64,000 nucleotides of DNA from Flintibacter faecis (GTDB taxonomy: Bacteria; Bacillota; Clostridia; Oscillospirales; Oscillospiraceae), in assembly GCF_014287875.1 (NCBI RefSeq), contig NZ_JACOPN010000002.1, forward strand, positions 248,001-312,000, given 5' to 3'. The position numbers and the translations under genes are program-made. The notes beneath the pieces were generated by a model. The model had not been told where the DNA came from and made no database searches. It saw nothing but the letters and a program-made list of their open reading frames with translations. Below are positions 1-8,455 of this stretch, piece after piece (the stretch's first letter is position 1; every line of letters begins with the position of its first letter).

Positions 1-590
1 AGCTGGCCTTTAAAGCCACGCTGTTGTTCTGATAGGGCACGGTGTTGTCCCGAAAGGCGCACACCCGGGCAATGGTATACACGTCCCCCCGGTTCCAGTC
101 CTCCAAAGCGCCGTTGATGGTCTCATCCCCGGAGGACACCCGGGCAGCCAGGCTCTCCCCACTCCGCCAGGCCAGATCGCCCTGTCTGTCCTTCATCTCT
201 AAAATCAGGGCGTTGGCCCCCGCCTGCTCCAGCCGGGACTGGGCGGTGCCATCCTGCACCGCCGACAGGGGCAGCTCCACCGCCCGCAGGGCCTCGGTCT
301 CGTCCGCCCCAGGTTTCTGGGCGCTCTGATCCTCACCGGACTGGTCCCCCTGGGGGCGGACCTCCAGGCTCACATCGCCGGGGTCTGGCTTCTGGTCGTC
401 CTTCTGGTGGAAAAAGGGCAGTTCCAGCCGGACCCCCTGGTCCCGAAAGACCAGATAGCGCTGGCCGAACACCAGCACCCCCACCAGAACGACCACCAGC
501 GCAGCCAGAACGGCCGCCACCCACTTGAGCATGTCATGAAAAGTTCTGCGGCCCCGATAGCCGCCGTATCCGCCGTTTCTCCGGCCCATG
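1..590 (-). CDS. N-terminal part of a DUF4015-like (putative glycoside hydrolase) membrane-anchored protein, cut by window edge
   Basis: The reading frame starts at an ATG (590) behind a good GGAGG site and runs off the left edge, so only about 196 residues are visible. It opens with a Gly/Arg/Tyr-rich cytoplasmic stretch, then one membrane segment (about residues 21-43), an acidic Asp/Gln/Pro-rich linker (about 60-95), and the start of a folded domain containing ANALILEMKD. That motif resembles the first strand of the DUF4015 TIM-barrel family, often annotated as putative glycoside hydrolase. I infer an outward-facing anchored enzyme. The catalytic part lies outside the window, so activity cannot be judged. 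Confidence 0.55.
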
Positions 591-737
591 ACAGAACCTC
601 CTTCTGTATGCCACAGCCGCACATAAAGTACGGGCATATTTGATTCCATACGTCAATATCTATTGGAATGATAACAGTTTGTATCCCTGTTGTCCAGAAA
701 AAAATGTCCCCGCCGAAAAAATCAGCAGGAACGGCAA

Positions 738-835
738 ACGGGCCGATGGGGACATCGGCCCCTACCGGGCAATTTTACATTTCGTAGTAGGGACCGCTGT
801 CCTCAGCGGCCCGTGCTCAGCGGCCCGCACTCAGA
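738..835. repeat. Dispersed GC-rich palindromic repeat (GGGCCGATGGGGACATCGGCCC type)
   Basis: Between the first two genes lie two short hairpins: a GGGCCGAT...ATCGGCCC unit followed by CCTAC, and a GCCGCTGTCCTCAGCGGC unit preceded by GTAGGGAC. A near-identical combination occurs at 24659-24838. The copy lies immediately downstream of the short-chain dehydrogenase stop codon. No gene is visible in 591-830. Confidence 0.7.
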
Positions 836-1565
836 TCACCATGCCCCCGTCCACCGGAAGGACCTGGCCGGTGACGAAGGCAGACTGGTCAGATGCCAGA
901 TAGAAGATGGCCCGGGCCGCCTCCTCCGCCCGGCCGATGCGGCCCAGGGGGGTCTCCTCCCCCAGGGCATCCATGTCCGCCCGGGACAGGTGGGCGTTCA
1001 TCTCCGTGTCAATGACCCCGGGGGCCACGCAGTTGACCCGGATGTGGGAGGGCCCCAGCTCCTTGGCCATGGCCTTGGTCAGCCCGATGACCCCGGCTTT
1101 TGCGGCGGAATAGGCCGCCTCACAGGAGCCGCCGGTGATCCCCCACATAGAGGACACGGTAACGATGCTGCCCCTCTGGCGGCGGACCATGTGGGGGCAG
1201 GCCGCACGCATGGTGTAGAACACCCCATCCAAATCCACCCCCATCACCTGCCGCCACTGCCGGTCGGTGGTGTCGGTGAGCAGCTGCTGGGGCAGGGCGA
1301 TCCCGGCACAGCAGACCAGGGCGTCCAGGGACCCCATAGAGGCCGCAGCCTCCACCAGGGCGCTGGCCTGGTCGGGGTCGGACACGTCCCCCTCCAGAGC
1401 CACGGCCTCCACGCCCCCCGCCGACAATTCTGCGGCCAGAGACAGGGCCTGGTCCCGGCTGCGGCAATAGTTCAGAGCCACGTTCCAGCCCTCGGATGCA
1501 AACACCCGGGCGGCGGCCGCCCCGATGCCCCGGGAGGCCCCGGTGATCAACACATGCTTTGCCAA
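831..1565 (-). CDS. Short-chain dehydrogenase/reductase, FabG-like (244 aa)
   Basis: This is a classical cytoplasmic NAD(P)H-dependent oxidoreductase of the SDR family, closest in layout to 3-oxoacyl-ACP reductase. The nucleotide-binding motif GASRGIG is at residues 9-15, and the catalytic Ser139, Tyr152 and Lys156 have the family spacing. The C-terminal PVDGG signature is present. The frame extends upstream into a repeat, but a TTG at 1565 sits eight bases after AGGAGG and starts the protein right at the first beta strand, so I take that start. The gene stands alone between two repeat elements rather than in a fatty-acid operon, so the true substrate is open. Confidence 0.85.
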   Translation of the reverse strand: MAKHVLITGASRGIGAAAARVFASEGWNVALNYCRSRDQALSLAAELSAGGVEAVALEGDVSDPDQASALVEAAASMGSLDALVCCAGIALPQQLLTDTTDRQWRQVMGVDLDGVFYTMRAACPHMVRRQRGSIVTVSSMWGITGGSCEAAYSAAKAGVIGLTKAMAKELGPSHIRVNCVAPGVIDTEMNAHLSRADMDALGEETPLGRIGRAEEAARAIFYLASDQSAFVTGQVLPVDGGMVI

Positions 1566-1601
1566 TGTTTTGCCCTCCTCTTTCCCGCTGATCGATCTGA
1601 T

Positions 1602-1806
1602 ACCCGCCCCGGCGGAGCGGGTTGGCGTGTCGATAAACCCTTTTCTGTCATTCCGAGGAGCGAAGCGACGTGGGAATCCGTAACTTAAAACCGGAAATAT
1701 GCTGATAATCGTGGGGTTTCGGAACGGATTGCCACGTCGGCCCGTTGGGCCTCCTCGCAATGACAGGCTTTTTTGACAGTCTGACCCGCCCCCAGTGGGG
1801 ACGGGT
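1602..1806. repeat. REP-pair element (type I) with flanking hairpins
   Basis: The element at about 1627-1783 has two arms facing each other: GTCATTCCGAGGAGCG...AATCCGTAAC on the left and, inverted, GTCATTGCGAGGAGG...AATCCGTT on the right. Its ends are GTGTCGATAAACCC and TTTTTTGACAGTC. Hairpins ACCCGC...GCGGGT (1602-1622) and ACCCGCCCCC...GACGGGT (1784-1806) flank it. Matching elements lie at 32100-32262 (inverted) and 63813-63978. It sits between the SDR gene and azlD. Confidence 0.75.
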
Positions 1807-1815
1807 ATCGTAGCA

Positions 1816-2151
1816 TTATGCAAATACCGCCTGGACCAGCACCATATAGATAGCAGTGGCCCCAAAGATGGAGATGAGCTCGTTGCCCTTCCACAGATGC
1901 AGCACCACCGCCGCCACCCCGGCAATGAGGGAGGGCAGCCAGCCCCCCAGGGTGGCAAAGGTCACGCCCTTCAGGCAATATACGATGAGCATGGCAATGA
2001 CCGCCGGGGGCAACACCCTGCCCAGGTACAGCACGATCTTAGGGGCGCTGTCTCCCCGTCCAAACAGGAGAAAAGGCAGTGCCCGGGTAAGGAAAGTCAC
2101 CGCCGCCATCACAAAGATAGAGGCCAGGGCCTGTCCGGTCGTCAGCGTCAT
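1816..2151 (-). CDS. azlD: Branched-chain amino acid exporter small subunit AzlD
   Basis: This 111-residue protein has four predicted membrane segments and the AzlD family pattern, including TRALPFLLFG near the start and LPPAVIAMLIVYC in the middle. With AzlC it forms a two-component exporter for branched-chain amino acids or analogues. Its ATG overlaps the azlC stop in an ATGA junction (2148-2151), which indicates translational coupling. The length is normal for the family. Confidence 0.9.
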   Translation of the reverse strand: MTLTTGQALASIFVMAAVTFLTRALPFLLFGRGDSAPKIVLYLGRVLPPAVIAMLIVYCLKGVTFATLGGWLPSLIAGVAAVVLHLWKGNELISIFGATAIYMVLVQAVFA

Positions 2152-2864
2152 ACCCGCACCTCCTGCTTCTTGCCCGGCTTAAGCAGGGTATCATCCAGCT
2201 TGGAGCGCAGCAGCACCAGACCCAGGACAATGACACCCAAGGCAGGCAGCAGCATCTCGTCGGCCCCCACCAGCATCAGGCTGGCAATGGTGGCCACAGC
2301 GCCCAGCAGCACAGGCAGGTGGCTCCCCGCCGCCTTCCACTGGCCCACAGCGATGACCAGGAACAGGGCGGTCATGGCAAAGTCCACGCCGGTGGTGTCC
2401 ATGCCCAGAGCAGCTCCCACCAGGGAGCCCAGCACCGAGCCCCCGATCCAATAGATGTGGTCCAGCAGGGCCACGGCAAAGTAAAAGTCGTGGTCCCGCA
2501 CCCCCTGGGGAGGCTTGGCAGAGCTGAGCAGGGCATAGGTCTCGTCCGTCAGGGCAAAGATCACATACAGCTTGCGCAGACCCATACCCCGCAGCTTTTC
2601 AATGAGGGACAACCCATAGACCAGGTGGCGGAAATTCACCATCAGGGTGAGAAAAGCCACCTGGGGCAGAGAGGCCCCTGTGGCCAGCAGAGACACCCCC
2701 AGATACTGTCCCGACCCGGCATAGATCACCAGACTCATAAAAAAGGCCCACAGCACATTGTATCCAATGGACTGGAGCATCAAGCCAAAAGCCATGCCGA
2801 TGGCCAGATAGCCCATCAGCACCGGAGCCGTCACGGGAAACGCGGCGGCAAACGTCCTCTTCAT
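2148..2864 (-). CDS. azlC: Branched-chain amino acid exporter large subunit AzlC
   Basis: A 238-residue multi-pass membrane protein with the AzlC hallmarks YAGSGQYLGVSLL (about residues 48-60) and a VNFRHLVYG motif. It works with AzlD in the membrane to export branched-chain amino acids. The ATG at 2864 follows GAGAGGAACGG. A sigma-A promoter lies just upstream (2903-2931), so azlCD forms a two-gene unit reading away from the divergent lipid kinase gene. Confidence 0.92.
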   Translation of the reverse strand: MKRTFAAAFPVTAPVLMGYLAIGMAFGLMLQSIGYNVLWAFFMSLVIYAGSGQYLGVSLLATGASLPQVAFLTLMVNFRHLVYGLSLIEKLRGMGLRKLYVIFALTDETYALLSSAKPPQGVRDHDFYFAVALLDHIYWIGGSVLGSLVGAALGMDTTGVDFAMTALFLVIAVGQWKAAGSHLPVLLGAVATIASLMLVGADEMLLPALGVIVLGLVLLRSKLDDTLLKPGKKQEVRV

Positions 2865-2902
2865 GTATATCCGTTCCTCTCTGTCTTGCGCAGTTTCCTC
2901 CT

Positions 2903-2931
2903 ATTCTACCCGCTTTCTCCCTGCAATGCAA
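2903..2931 (-). promoter_or_regulatory. Sigma-A-type promoter of azlCD
   Basis: On the minus strand TTGCAT (2931-2926) and TAGAAT (2908-2903) are separated by exactly 17 bases, about 40 bases ahead of azlC. Confidence 0.65.
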
Positions 2932-2982
2932 GCCTTTCTGCCCAAGTCTGCTAAGATTGGGTTAAGATTGGCATCTTTCGCC

Positions 2983-3010
2983 TTGATTTTCCCTGTACCC
3001 TCCGTATAAT
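2983..3010 (+). promoter_or_regulatory. Sigma-A-type promoter of the lipid kinase gene
   Basis: TTGATT (2983-2988) and a perfect TATAAT (3005-3010) are 16 bases apart, 42 bases before the ATG at 3052. AAGGAGG at 3037-3043 is the ribosome site. Confidence 0.7.
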
Positions 3011-3051
3011 AAGACTTTGATACAGTTTCACCGCCAAAGGAGGCAATTTCC

Positions 3052-3945
3052 ATGGAACCCCTTCTGCTCATCTATAACCCCACCGCCGGCAAGGGGCAGC
3101 TGCCCGACGAGCTGGCCGCCGTGCTGGATGAGTTTACAAAGGCCAACTGGCTGGTCACCGCCTATCCCACCCAGGGGAAAGGGGATGCCGCCCGGGCCGC
3201 TCGGGAACTGGGCCCCCGGTTCCACCGGGTGGTGTGCGCCGGAGGAGACGGCACCCTCAGCGAGACGGTGACCGGTCTGATGCAGCTGGAGAAACCCCCC
3301 ATTCTGGGCTATATTCCCTTCGGCTCCACCAACGACTGCGCCGCCAATCTGGGGCTGCCCCGCATCCCCCGCCAGGCCGCCGCCATCGCCGCCGGGCAGG
3401 GGGTCCCCCGTCCCAGCGACATCGGAAAGCTCAACGGCCGCCCCTTCGTCTATGTGGCCGCTTTCGGGGCCTTTACCAAGGTGGCCTACGAGACCCCCCA
3501 GGACCTGAAAAACACCTTCGGCCACCTGGCCTATGTAATGGCGGGCATCGCCTCCCTCCCCTCCATCACCCCCTATCATATTAAAGTGGAGTACGACGGG
3601 AATGTTCTGGAGGACGACTTCTACTTCGGCATGGTCAGCAATGCCTATTCCATCGGCGGCATCCGCCTGCCCACCAGCGAGCATGTGGTGCTGGACGACG
3701 GGCTGTTCGAGGTGGATCTGGTTAAAAAGCCGGTGAGCATCGCCGACGTGGCCAACGGCTTTCAGGCCCTGCTGGACCAGAACCAGCCCAGCGCCGGCTC
3801 CCGCGTCCACTTTAAAGCCTCTCACCTCACCTTCACCTGTGAAAAGCCCATCCCCTGGACCATCGACGGGGAGTTTGGCGGAAAAGAGTCGGTGAACGAG
3901 ATCGTCAACTGCCAGCGGGCCCTGACCATCATCCGGGGCAGCTGA
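3052..3945 (+). CDS. Diacylglycerol kinase-family lipid kinase (YegS/DagK-like, 297 aa)
   Basis: This soluble lipid kinase family transfers phosphate from ATP to diacylglycerol or related lipids at the membrane surface. The nucleotide-binding GGDGT motif is at residues 64-68, preceded by the N-terminal NPTAGKG signature. GSTNDCA (about 91-97) and TIDGE near the C-terminus complete the family pattern. Length is typical. It is the only gene between the divergent azlCD promoter and a bidirectional terminator, so it is monocistronic. The exact lipid substrate cannot be read from sequence. Confidence 0.88.
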   Translation: MEPLLLIYNPTAGKGQLPDELAAVLDEFTKANWLVTAYPTQGKGDAARAARELGPRFHRVVCAGGDGTLSETVTGLMQLEKPPILGYIPFGSTNDCAANLGLPRIPRQAAAIAAGQGVPRPSDIGKLNGRPFVYVAAFGAFTKVAYETPQDLKNTFGHLAYVMAGIASLPSITPYHIKVEYDGNVLEDDFYFGMVSNAYSIGGIRLPTSEHVVLDDGLFEVDLVKKPVSIADVANGFQALLDQNQPSAGSRVHFKASHLTFTCEKPIPWTIDGEFGGKESVNEIVNCQRALTIIRGS

Positions 3946-3967
3946 ATATTTCACCCTGATTTTTACA

Positions 3968-4005
3968 AAAAATCGCCGTACAGATTTTGGTCTGTACGGC
4001 GATCT
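3968..4005. terminator. Bidirectional intrinsic terminator
   Basis: A perfect 13-bp stem (3972-3984 with 3991-4003, six-base loop) lies between convergent genes. On the minus strand it is followed by TTTTTTG, ending the rsfS transcript. On the plus strand the T-run is weaker. Confidence 0.85.
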
Positions 4006-4022
4006 TATTCTGTTTTTATCCG

Positions 4023-4382
4023 TTACTCCTTCACCAGGATCTCAGACAGGTCCACCTCCTGGGCGTCGGCCCACAGGCGCTCCAGGTCATAGAACTTCCG
4101 GGCCTCGTCGGTGAACACGTGGACGATGACGCAGGAGAAGTCCATCAGCAGCCAGGCCCCGTCCCGGTGGCCCTCGATGTGGTGGACAGTCTCGCCCTGC
4201 TGCTCCATGGCCTCCTCACAGGCGTCGGACATGGCCTTGACCTGGGTGGTGGAGGTGGCGGTGCACAGCACGAAGTAGTCGGCCAGGGTGGTCAGCTCCT
4301 GCGTCTTCAGCACCTTGATGTTCAGTCCCTTTTTGCTGTCCAGGGCCTTGGCCAGGCCCACAGCCATCTCATAAGAAGTCAA
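4023..4382 (-). CDS. rsfS: Ribosomal silencing factor RsfS
   Basis: A 119-residue protein of the RsfS/Iojap/YbeB family, which binds uL14 on the 50S subunit and blocks subunit joining when nutrients are scarce. The family core DYFVLCTATSTTQVKAM and the HxEGHRDGAWLLMDF region are clear. The start is TTG at 4382, nine bases behind AAAGGAG. It is the last gene of a minus-strand run (yhbY, nadD-yqeK, LCP, rsfS), an order common in Firmicutes. Confidence 0.93.
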   Translation of the reverse strand: MTSYEMAVGLAKALDSKKGLNIKVLKTQELTTLADYFVLCTATSTTQVKAMSDACEEAMEQQGETVHHIEGHRDGAWLLMDFSCVIVHVFTDEARKFYDLERLWADAQEVDLSEILVKE

Positions 4383-4413
4383 TTCGTCGTTCTCCTTTGA
4401 TCGTTTTTATTTT

Positions 4414-5922
4414 TTAAGCCGCATCGGGCACGTCCTGGGACACGGGGTCGGTGGACGGCTCAGGCTGGGGGGTAGGTTCTGGGGTAGGTTCGGGGGTAGG
4501 TTCGGGAGTAGGCTCCGGTTCCGGGGTCGGCTCGGGCTCCGGGGTGGGCTCGGGCTGAGGGGTGGGTTCCGGGGTCGGGGTCGGCTCTGTGCTGGTCTGA
4601 CCGCTGTTGTCCTTCGGCTCCTCCGGGGTGACGGGCTCGGAAGTGTCAGCGGGTTCCTCCTGGCTGGGGGTGGTGGTCGTGGTGTCGTTCTTCCCGCCGG
4701 AGGTGCTGGGCTTGCTGCTGCCGCTGCCGGAGGAAGAGGAGGTGGTGTTTCCGCTGAGCAGCAGCTTCCCGCTGGTCACGGCCAGGGTACCGCTGCCGGT
4801 CTTATACACCAGCTGCAGGTCGCTGCGCTGGATATCCTGGTGATAGGGGTTCATGTGCTCGTTCAGGACCTGGAGCAGCTCGTCCGGGTCCAGAGTGACC
4901 AGAGAGGCCCCCTTGTACATAAAGGAGCTGCCCAGGGGGGCGGTGATGAAGTCCACATCCTGCTCCGCGTCCATGCCGCTGGCCAGCTGGGCAAAGGCCA
5001 GAATATTGCCTACCGTCAGGTCGGTGGTCACATTCTGAGAAAAAATTTTGGCCAGCTCCGGGACTTTCAGCAGGGTAGCGGGCTGGAGGCACTTTTTGGC
5101 CGCCGCCTTTAAGAAGGACTGCTGGATCTTCAGGCGGCCCACATCGCCATCGGAGTGGCTGCCGTCGTTGTTCTTCCGGTGGCGGATCACCTGCATGGCA
5201 TCGTCGCCGCTGAGCAGGCGCAGCCCCGCCTTTTGGTGGATGTGCAGGTCCTGACCGGGGGTGGGGTCGTCATAGTCCATATCGAAGGGGACCTCGAACT
5301 CCACGCCGCCCACGGCATCCACCAATTTTCCGATGGCCTCCCACTCCACAATGACATAGAAGTCCGGGGTGATGCCCGTCAGGTGGCTCACCTCTTTTTT
5401 CAGGGCGGCCATACCGTTTTTCACCTGGGTGCTCTTGTCCTTGCCCTTGTTATAGTTGTACACCGCATTCAGGCGCTTGCTGGTGGTGCTCACGTTGACC
5501 ATGGTGTCCCGGGGCAGACTCAGGCCGTACATCTTTTTGTTCACCGTGTCATAGGTGAGCAAGATCATCGTATCGGTATTGCCGCCGCCGGCGGTGTCCT
5601 TACCCACCAGGAGGAAGGTATACATCCCGTCCTTCCGTCCGCTCTTGGCCACGCTGGGCATCTCTCCGCTGACATCACTGGACAGGATATCCCCGCCCTC
5701 GGCATCTGCATTGGGCAGCTGGGGCACCCGGATCCAGCTTTGCAGGATCAAGAAAGCCGCAATGATGATCAGGGAGATGATCACCGCCCCCTGCAGCAGG
5801 CAATAACGGATGCGCTCTGCCCGGGTAAGTCCGGCCACCCACCGGCGGTATTGGGTCCAAAGGCCCGTCTTTTGATGGGGCTGTGCCATCCGCCGCCCTG
5901 ATCTGTTTCTGTACTCGTTCAT
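4414..5922 (-). CDS. LytR-CpsA-Psr (LCP) family cell-wall glycopolymer ligase (502 aa)
   Basis: LCP enzymes attach teichoic acids or other polymers from lipid carriers to peptidoglycan on the outer face of the membrane. The protein has a short cytoplasmic N-terminus, one membrane segment (about residues 42-66), and the LCP domain with GKDTAGGGNTDTMILL, SLPRDTMV, NAVYNYNKG and the Arg-rich VIRHRK...GDVGRLKIQQ segment. After residue about 400 it continues into a Ser/Thr-rich then Pro-Glu-Pro-Thr repeat tail of about 70 residues, a likely wall-spanning extension. ATG at 5922 is four bases after the nadD-yqeK stop. Confidence 0.9.
   Translation of the reverse strand: MNEYRNRSGRRMAQPHQKTGLWTQYRRWVAGLTRAERIRYCLLQGAVIISLIIIAAFLILQSWIRVPQLPNADAEGGDILSSDVSGEMPSVAKSGRKDGMYTFLLVGKDTAGGGNTDTMILLTYDTVNKKMYGLSLPRDTMVNVSTTSKRLNAVYNYNKGKDKSTQVKNGMAALKKEVSHLTGITPDFYVIVEWEAIGKLVDAVGGVEFEVPFDMDYDDPTPGQDLHIHQKAGLRLLSGDDAMQVIRHRKNNDGSHSDGDVGRLKIQQSFLKAAAKKCLQPATLLKVPELAKIFSQNVTTDLTVGNILAFAQLASGMDAEQDVDFITAPLGSSFMYKGASLVTLDPDELLQVLNEHMNPYHQDIQRSDLQLVYKTGSGTLAVTSGKLLLSGNTTSSSSGSGSSKPSTSGGKNDTTTTTPSQEEPADTSEPVTPEEPKDNSGQTSTEPTPTPEPTPQPEPTPEPEPTPEPEPTPEPTPEPTPEPTPQPEPSTDPVSQDVPDAA
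4434..4600 (-). repeat. In-gene tandem repeats coding the PEPTPEP tail of the LCP protein
   Basis: Degenerate 12- and 18-base units (GGTAGGTTCGGG and variants on the plus strand) encode PEPT/PEPEPT repeats. Such arrays can change copy number by slippage without a frameshift when whole units are gained or lost. Confidence 0.75.
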
Positions 5923-5926
5923 GTTC

Positions 5927-7129
5927 TCAGTCCTCTGTGGTAACTCCGTGCTGGCGCAGCCAGTCTCTGGCCTGCAGCGTGTTTGTGTGGATGGGGACCT
6001 GGCGCTGCTGCATCTCCTGGATGGTCATCTCCACCCCCAGCAGCATGGCCTTGTCCAGGTCGGTATAGGCCAGATGGCGCAGTCGCTCCACGCCGTCAAA
6101 GTCCCGGTTTGGCTCCATATAGTCGGCGATGTACAGGACCTTCTCCAGGGTGGTCATGTCCGCCTTGCCCGTGGTGTGCCAGAAGATGGCGTCGTAAACC
6201 GCATCCGGCTGGCCGAATACTCCCCGGGCGATACAGGCCCCGGTTTTGGAGTGGAGCAGCTTCACAGCCTTCTGCTCCAGCGCATCCAGCCGCACCCCGT
6301 ATTCTTCACAGATATCCAGCTGCTCCGGCAGCTCGTAATACTTGGTGCAGTCGTGTAGGATGCCCGCCCGGCGTGCAAGCTCCGGGTCGGCCCCCCAGCG
6401 CTGGGCCAGCTTCACCGCCTCCTCCTCCACGCCCATGACATGGGGGATGCGCTTGGCACGCATCATGGAGTAGGAACAGGCCCGCAGCTGGTTCAGGTCC
6501 AGATTTTTCAGGTCGGCCTTTGTGCCGTACAGCCGGTGCATCAGAATGTAGCCATAGACGCTGGGCAGCAGATACTGCCCTCCCCCGCCGTTTTCCAGCT
6601 GCTCCCGCAGCCGGGTGGAGGAGATGTCCACCAGCCCAGGCAGGGTGATGGTGGTGATCTTCGCATCAAAGTTCTTTTGCAGCTGCTCCCGCTGGGGAGC
6701 GAACAGGGCCTCGCCGTCCTGCTCCGTGCGGCCAAAGGCACAGATGCCGGCCAGAGAGAGGATGACCTCCGGCTCGTGCCACAGGTGCAGGGTGAGGAAC
6801 ATGTCCGTGCCCATGAGCAGCCACAGTTCTGCGTCTGGATAGGTCTGGCGGATGGCCCGCAGGGTGTCGGAGGTATAGCTCTTGCCCTCCCGCTCCAGCT
6901 CCAGGGCAGATACCTCTGCTCCTGCGCCCATCCCGTCGGCCCACTTTTCCACCATGGCCAGCCGGTGCTCCGGGGCCGGGGTATCACTGGGCAGGGTCTT
7001 GTGGGGCGGGATGGCCGCCGGGATGAGCAGCAGCTTGTCCAGTCCCAGGGCGGCCACCGCCGCCTTTGCCGCCGCCATGTGCCCCAGATGGGGCGGGTTG
7101 AAGGTGCCGCCGTAAATTCCGATCTTCAT
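5927..7129 (-). CDS. nadD-yqeK: Fused NadD nicotinate-mononucleotide adenylyltransferase and YqeK HD-domain phosphohydrolase (400 aa)
   Basis: Residues 1 to about 195 form NadD: GGTFNPPHLGH (8-18) is the nucleotidyltransferase motif and DISSTRLRE the C-terminal family signature. It makes deamido-NAD from nicotinate mononucleotide and ATP. From about residue 205 the chain continues as a YqeK-type HD hydrolase with HVMGVEE, ILHDCTKY (the HD pair) and YIADYMEP. YqeK proteins of Bacillus hydrolyse Ap4A. The two are usually separate adjacent genes; here one uninterrupted frame carries both. It lies in the yhbY-nadD-LCP-rsfS run. The ATG at 7129 lies just downstream of a CC-rich linker after yhbY. 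Confidence 0.92.
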   Translation of the reverse strand: MKIGIYGGTFNPPHLGHMAAAKAAVAALGLDKLLLIPAAIPPHKTLPSDTPAPEHRLAMVEKWADGMGAGAEVSALELEREGKSYTSDTLRAIRQTYPDAELWLLMGTDMFLTLHLWHEPEVILSLAGICAFGRTEQDGEALFAPQREQLQKNFDAKITTITLPGLVDISSTRLREQLENGGGGQYLLPSVYGYILMHRLYGTKADLKNLDLNQLRACSYSMMRAKRIPHVMGVEEEAVKLAQRWGADPELARRAGILHDCTKYYELPEQLDICEEYGVRLDALEQKAVKLLHSKTGACIARGVFGQPDAVYDAIFWHTTGKADMTTLEKVLYIADYMEPNRDFDGVERLRHLAYTDLDKAMLLGVEMTIQEMQQRQVPIHTNTLQARDWLRQHGVTTED

Positions 7130-7173
7130 GTTTACGCCGCCTTTCCGGGCAGGGGCCTCCCCTGCCCTGTGTG

Positions 7174-7506
7174 TTAACGGTCCGCGGGCTTTTTCTTCTT
7201 GTCCGCCACCAGGACGATCTTGTCCTTTTTGTCCTTATTGTGGGTTGGACGATACAGCACGAATTTTGTTCCGATGACCTGCACCACCTCGCTGCGGGTC
7301 AGGGGGGCCAGCTGCTGGGCCGCCTCCCGGGGGGAGAGCAGGGAGTTCTCCAGCACCCGGCCCTTGATGAGCTCCCGGGCCTCCAGGGCGTCGTTGGCCT
7401 GCTTGACCAGGTTGTCGCCGATGCCGTCCTTTCCCACGATGAGAATGGTGTCGATGTTGTTGGCCAGGCCCCGCAGCTGGGCCCGCTGTTTGCTTGTCAG
7501 TTCCAT
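7174..7506 (-). CDS. yhbY: YhbY-family CRM-domain RNA-binding protein
   Basis: A 110-residue single CRM domain, associated in bacteria with the large ribosomal subunit precursor. The GLANNIDTILIVGKDGI segment carries the GxxG-like RNA contact loop of the family. The C-terminal end adds a short basic KKKKPADR tail. It sits directly upstream of nadD-yqeK, the usual Firmicutes neighbourhood, and a GAGGAG site precedes the ATG at a slightly long spacing. Confidence 0.9.
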   Translation of the reverse strand: MELTSKQRAQLRGLANNIDTILIVGKDGIGDNLVKQANDALEARELIKGRVLENSLLSPREAAQQLAPLTRSEVVQVIGTKFVLYRPTHNKDKKDKIVLVADKKKKPADR

Positions 7507-7579
7507 AAAGTCTGTTTTTTCTCCTCTGATAACATATTTTTTCTGTTTCTGTCCTGCCCTGCCGGGCGGGGCGCTGATC

Positions 7580-8167
7580 TTACTTGAAATAGTCTTTCAG
7601 CTTCTGCTGGAACAGGGCCAGCGCCCGGCCCCGGTGGGAGATGGCGTTCTTCTCCTGGGCGGACAGCTGGGCAAAGGTCTTTTTCAGCCCGGGGATGAAA
7701 AACACCGGGTCATAGCCAAAGCCGCCCTCCCCCATGGGGGCGAAGGCGATGGTGCCGGGGCACTCCCCCCGGGCGGTGATCACGTCCCCGTTGGGGAAGC
7801 AGCAGGTGATCACCGAGACGAACTTGGCCGTCCGGGGCGTCTGCCCCCGGAGATTTTCCAGCAGCAGGCGATAGCGCCCGGTGTCGTCCAGCTCCGGGCC
7901 GCCATAGCGGGCGGAGTACACCCCCGGGGCACCGTTCAGGGCATCCACGCACAGGCCGGAGTCGTCGGCGATGGCGGGCAGGCCGCTGGCCTCCATCACG
8001 GCCTTGGCCTTCAGCAGGGAGTTCTCCTCGAAGGTGGTGCCCGTCTCCTCTACGTCCACATCCACCCCGGCCTGGGCCTCGGAGCAGACCTCCACCCCCA
8101 GCTCAGACAAAATGGCGTTCATCTCTGCCAGCTTCTTTTCATTCTTGCTGGCCAATACCAGTTTCAT
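7580..8167 (-). CDS. rdgB: RdgB/HAM1 non-canonical purine NTP pyrophosphatase
   Basis: This 195-residue enzyme hydrolyses ITP, dITP and XTP to monophosphates, cleaning the nucleotide pool. The LASKNEKK substrate loop is at residues 4-11, ADDSGLCVDALNGAPGVYSARY is the central family block, and ISHRGRAL is the C-terminal motif. Length is standard. It lies between a PQ-loop gene and yhbY in the same minus-strand run, and rph-rdgB linkage is common. Confidence 0.95.
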   Translation of the reverse strand: MKLVLASKNEKKLAEMNAILSELGVEVCSEAQAGVDVDVEETGTTFEENSLLKAKAVMEASGLPAIADDSGLCVDALNGAPGVYSARYGGPELDDTGRYRLLLENLRGQTPRTAKFVSVITCCFPNGDVITARGECPGTIAFAPMGEGGFGYDPVFFIPGLKKTFAQLSAQEKNAISHRGRALALFQQKLKDYFK

Positions 8168-8178
8168 GCAGTTCCTCC

Positions 8179-8454
8179 TCAGCGCTCCGCCGCCCGGTCC
8201 AGAGCCCGGTTGCGGAAGGTCAGGGCCAGGTCGGTAGAGACCATGGCGATGTCAATGATGTAAAAGGCCACCACATAGGTCACGTTGTGGCCCACGATCT
8301 TTCCGGCGATGCCGCACAGATAGCCCACGATGATGACCATCTCAAAGTAGATGCTCTTGCCCTTGGCGGTGCGGGATCTCAGGGACTTGGCGATGTTGAA
8401 GGGCCAGGACAGGCCAAACAGGATGAGCATGAGCATCTCGAAAACCTGTGCCAT
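8179..8454 (-). CDS. Small PQ-loop-like membrane protein (91 aa)
   Basis: Three predicted membrane helices with a proline in the first (FGLSWPFNI) and a conserved KSLRSRTAKGKS loop resemble half-transporters of the PQ-loop/SemiSWEET type, which work as dimers. The frame extends upstream into rph, but the ATG at 8454 starts one base after the rph stop, so I use it. What it transports, if anything, is unknown. Its tight spacing suggests co-expression with rph and rdgB. Confidence 0.65.
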   Translation of the reverse strand: MAQVFEMLMLILFGLSWPFNIAKSLRSRTAKGKSIYFEMVIIVGYLCGIAGKIVGHNVTYVVAFYIIDIAMVSTDLALTFRNRALDRAAER

Positions 8455-8455
8455 G

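Noticed and set aside
1602..1806. CRISPR array or insertion sequence at the REP clusters
   Set aside because: There are no regularly spaced identical repeats with unique spacers and no transposase gene; the units are short palindromic pairs at dispersed sites.
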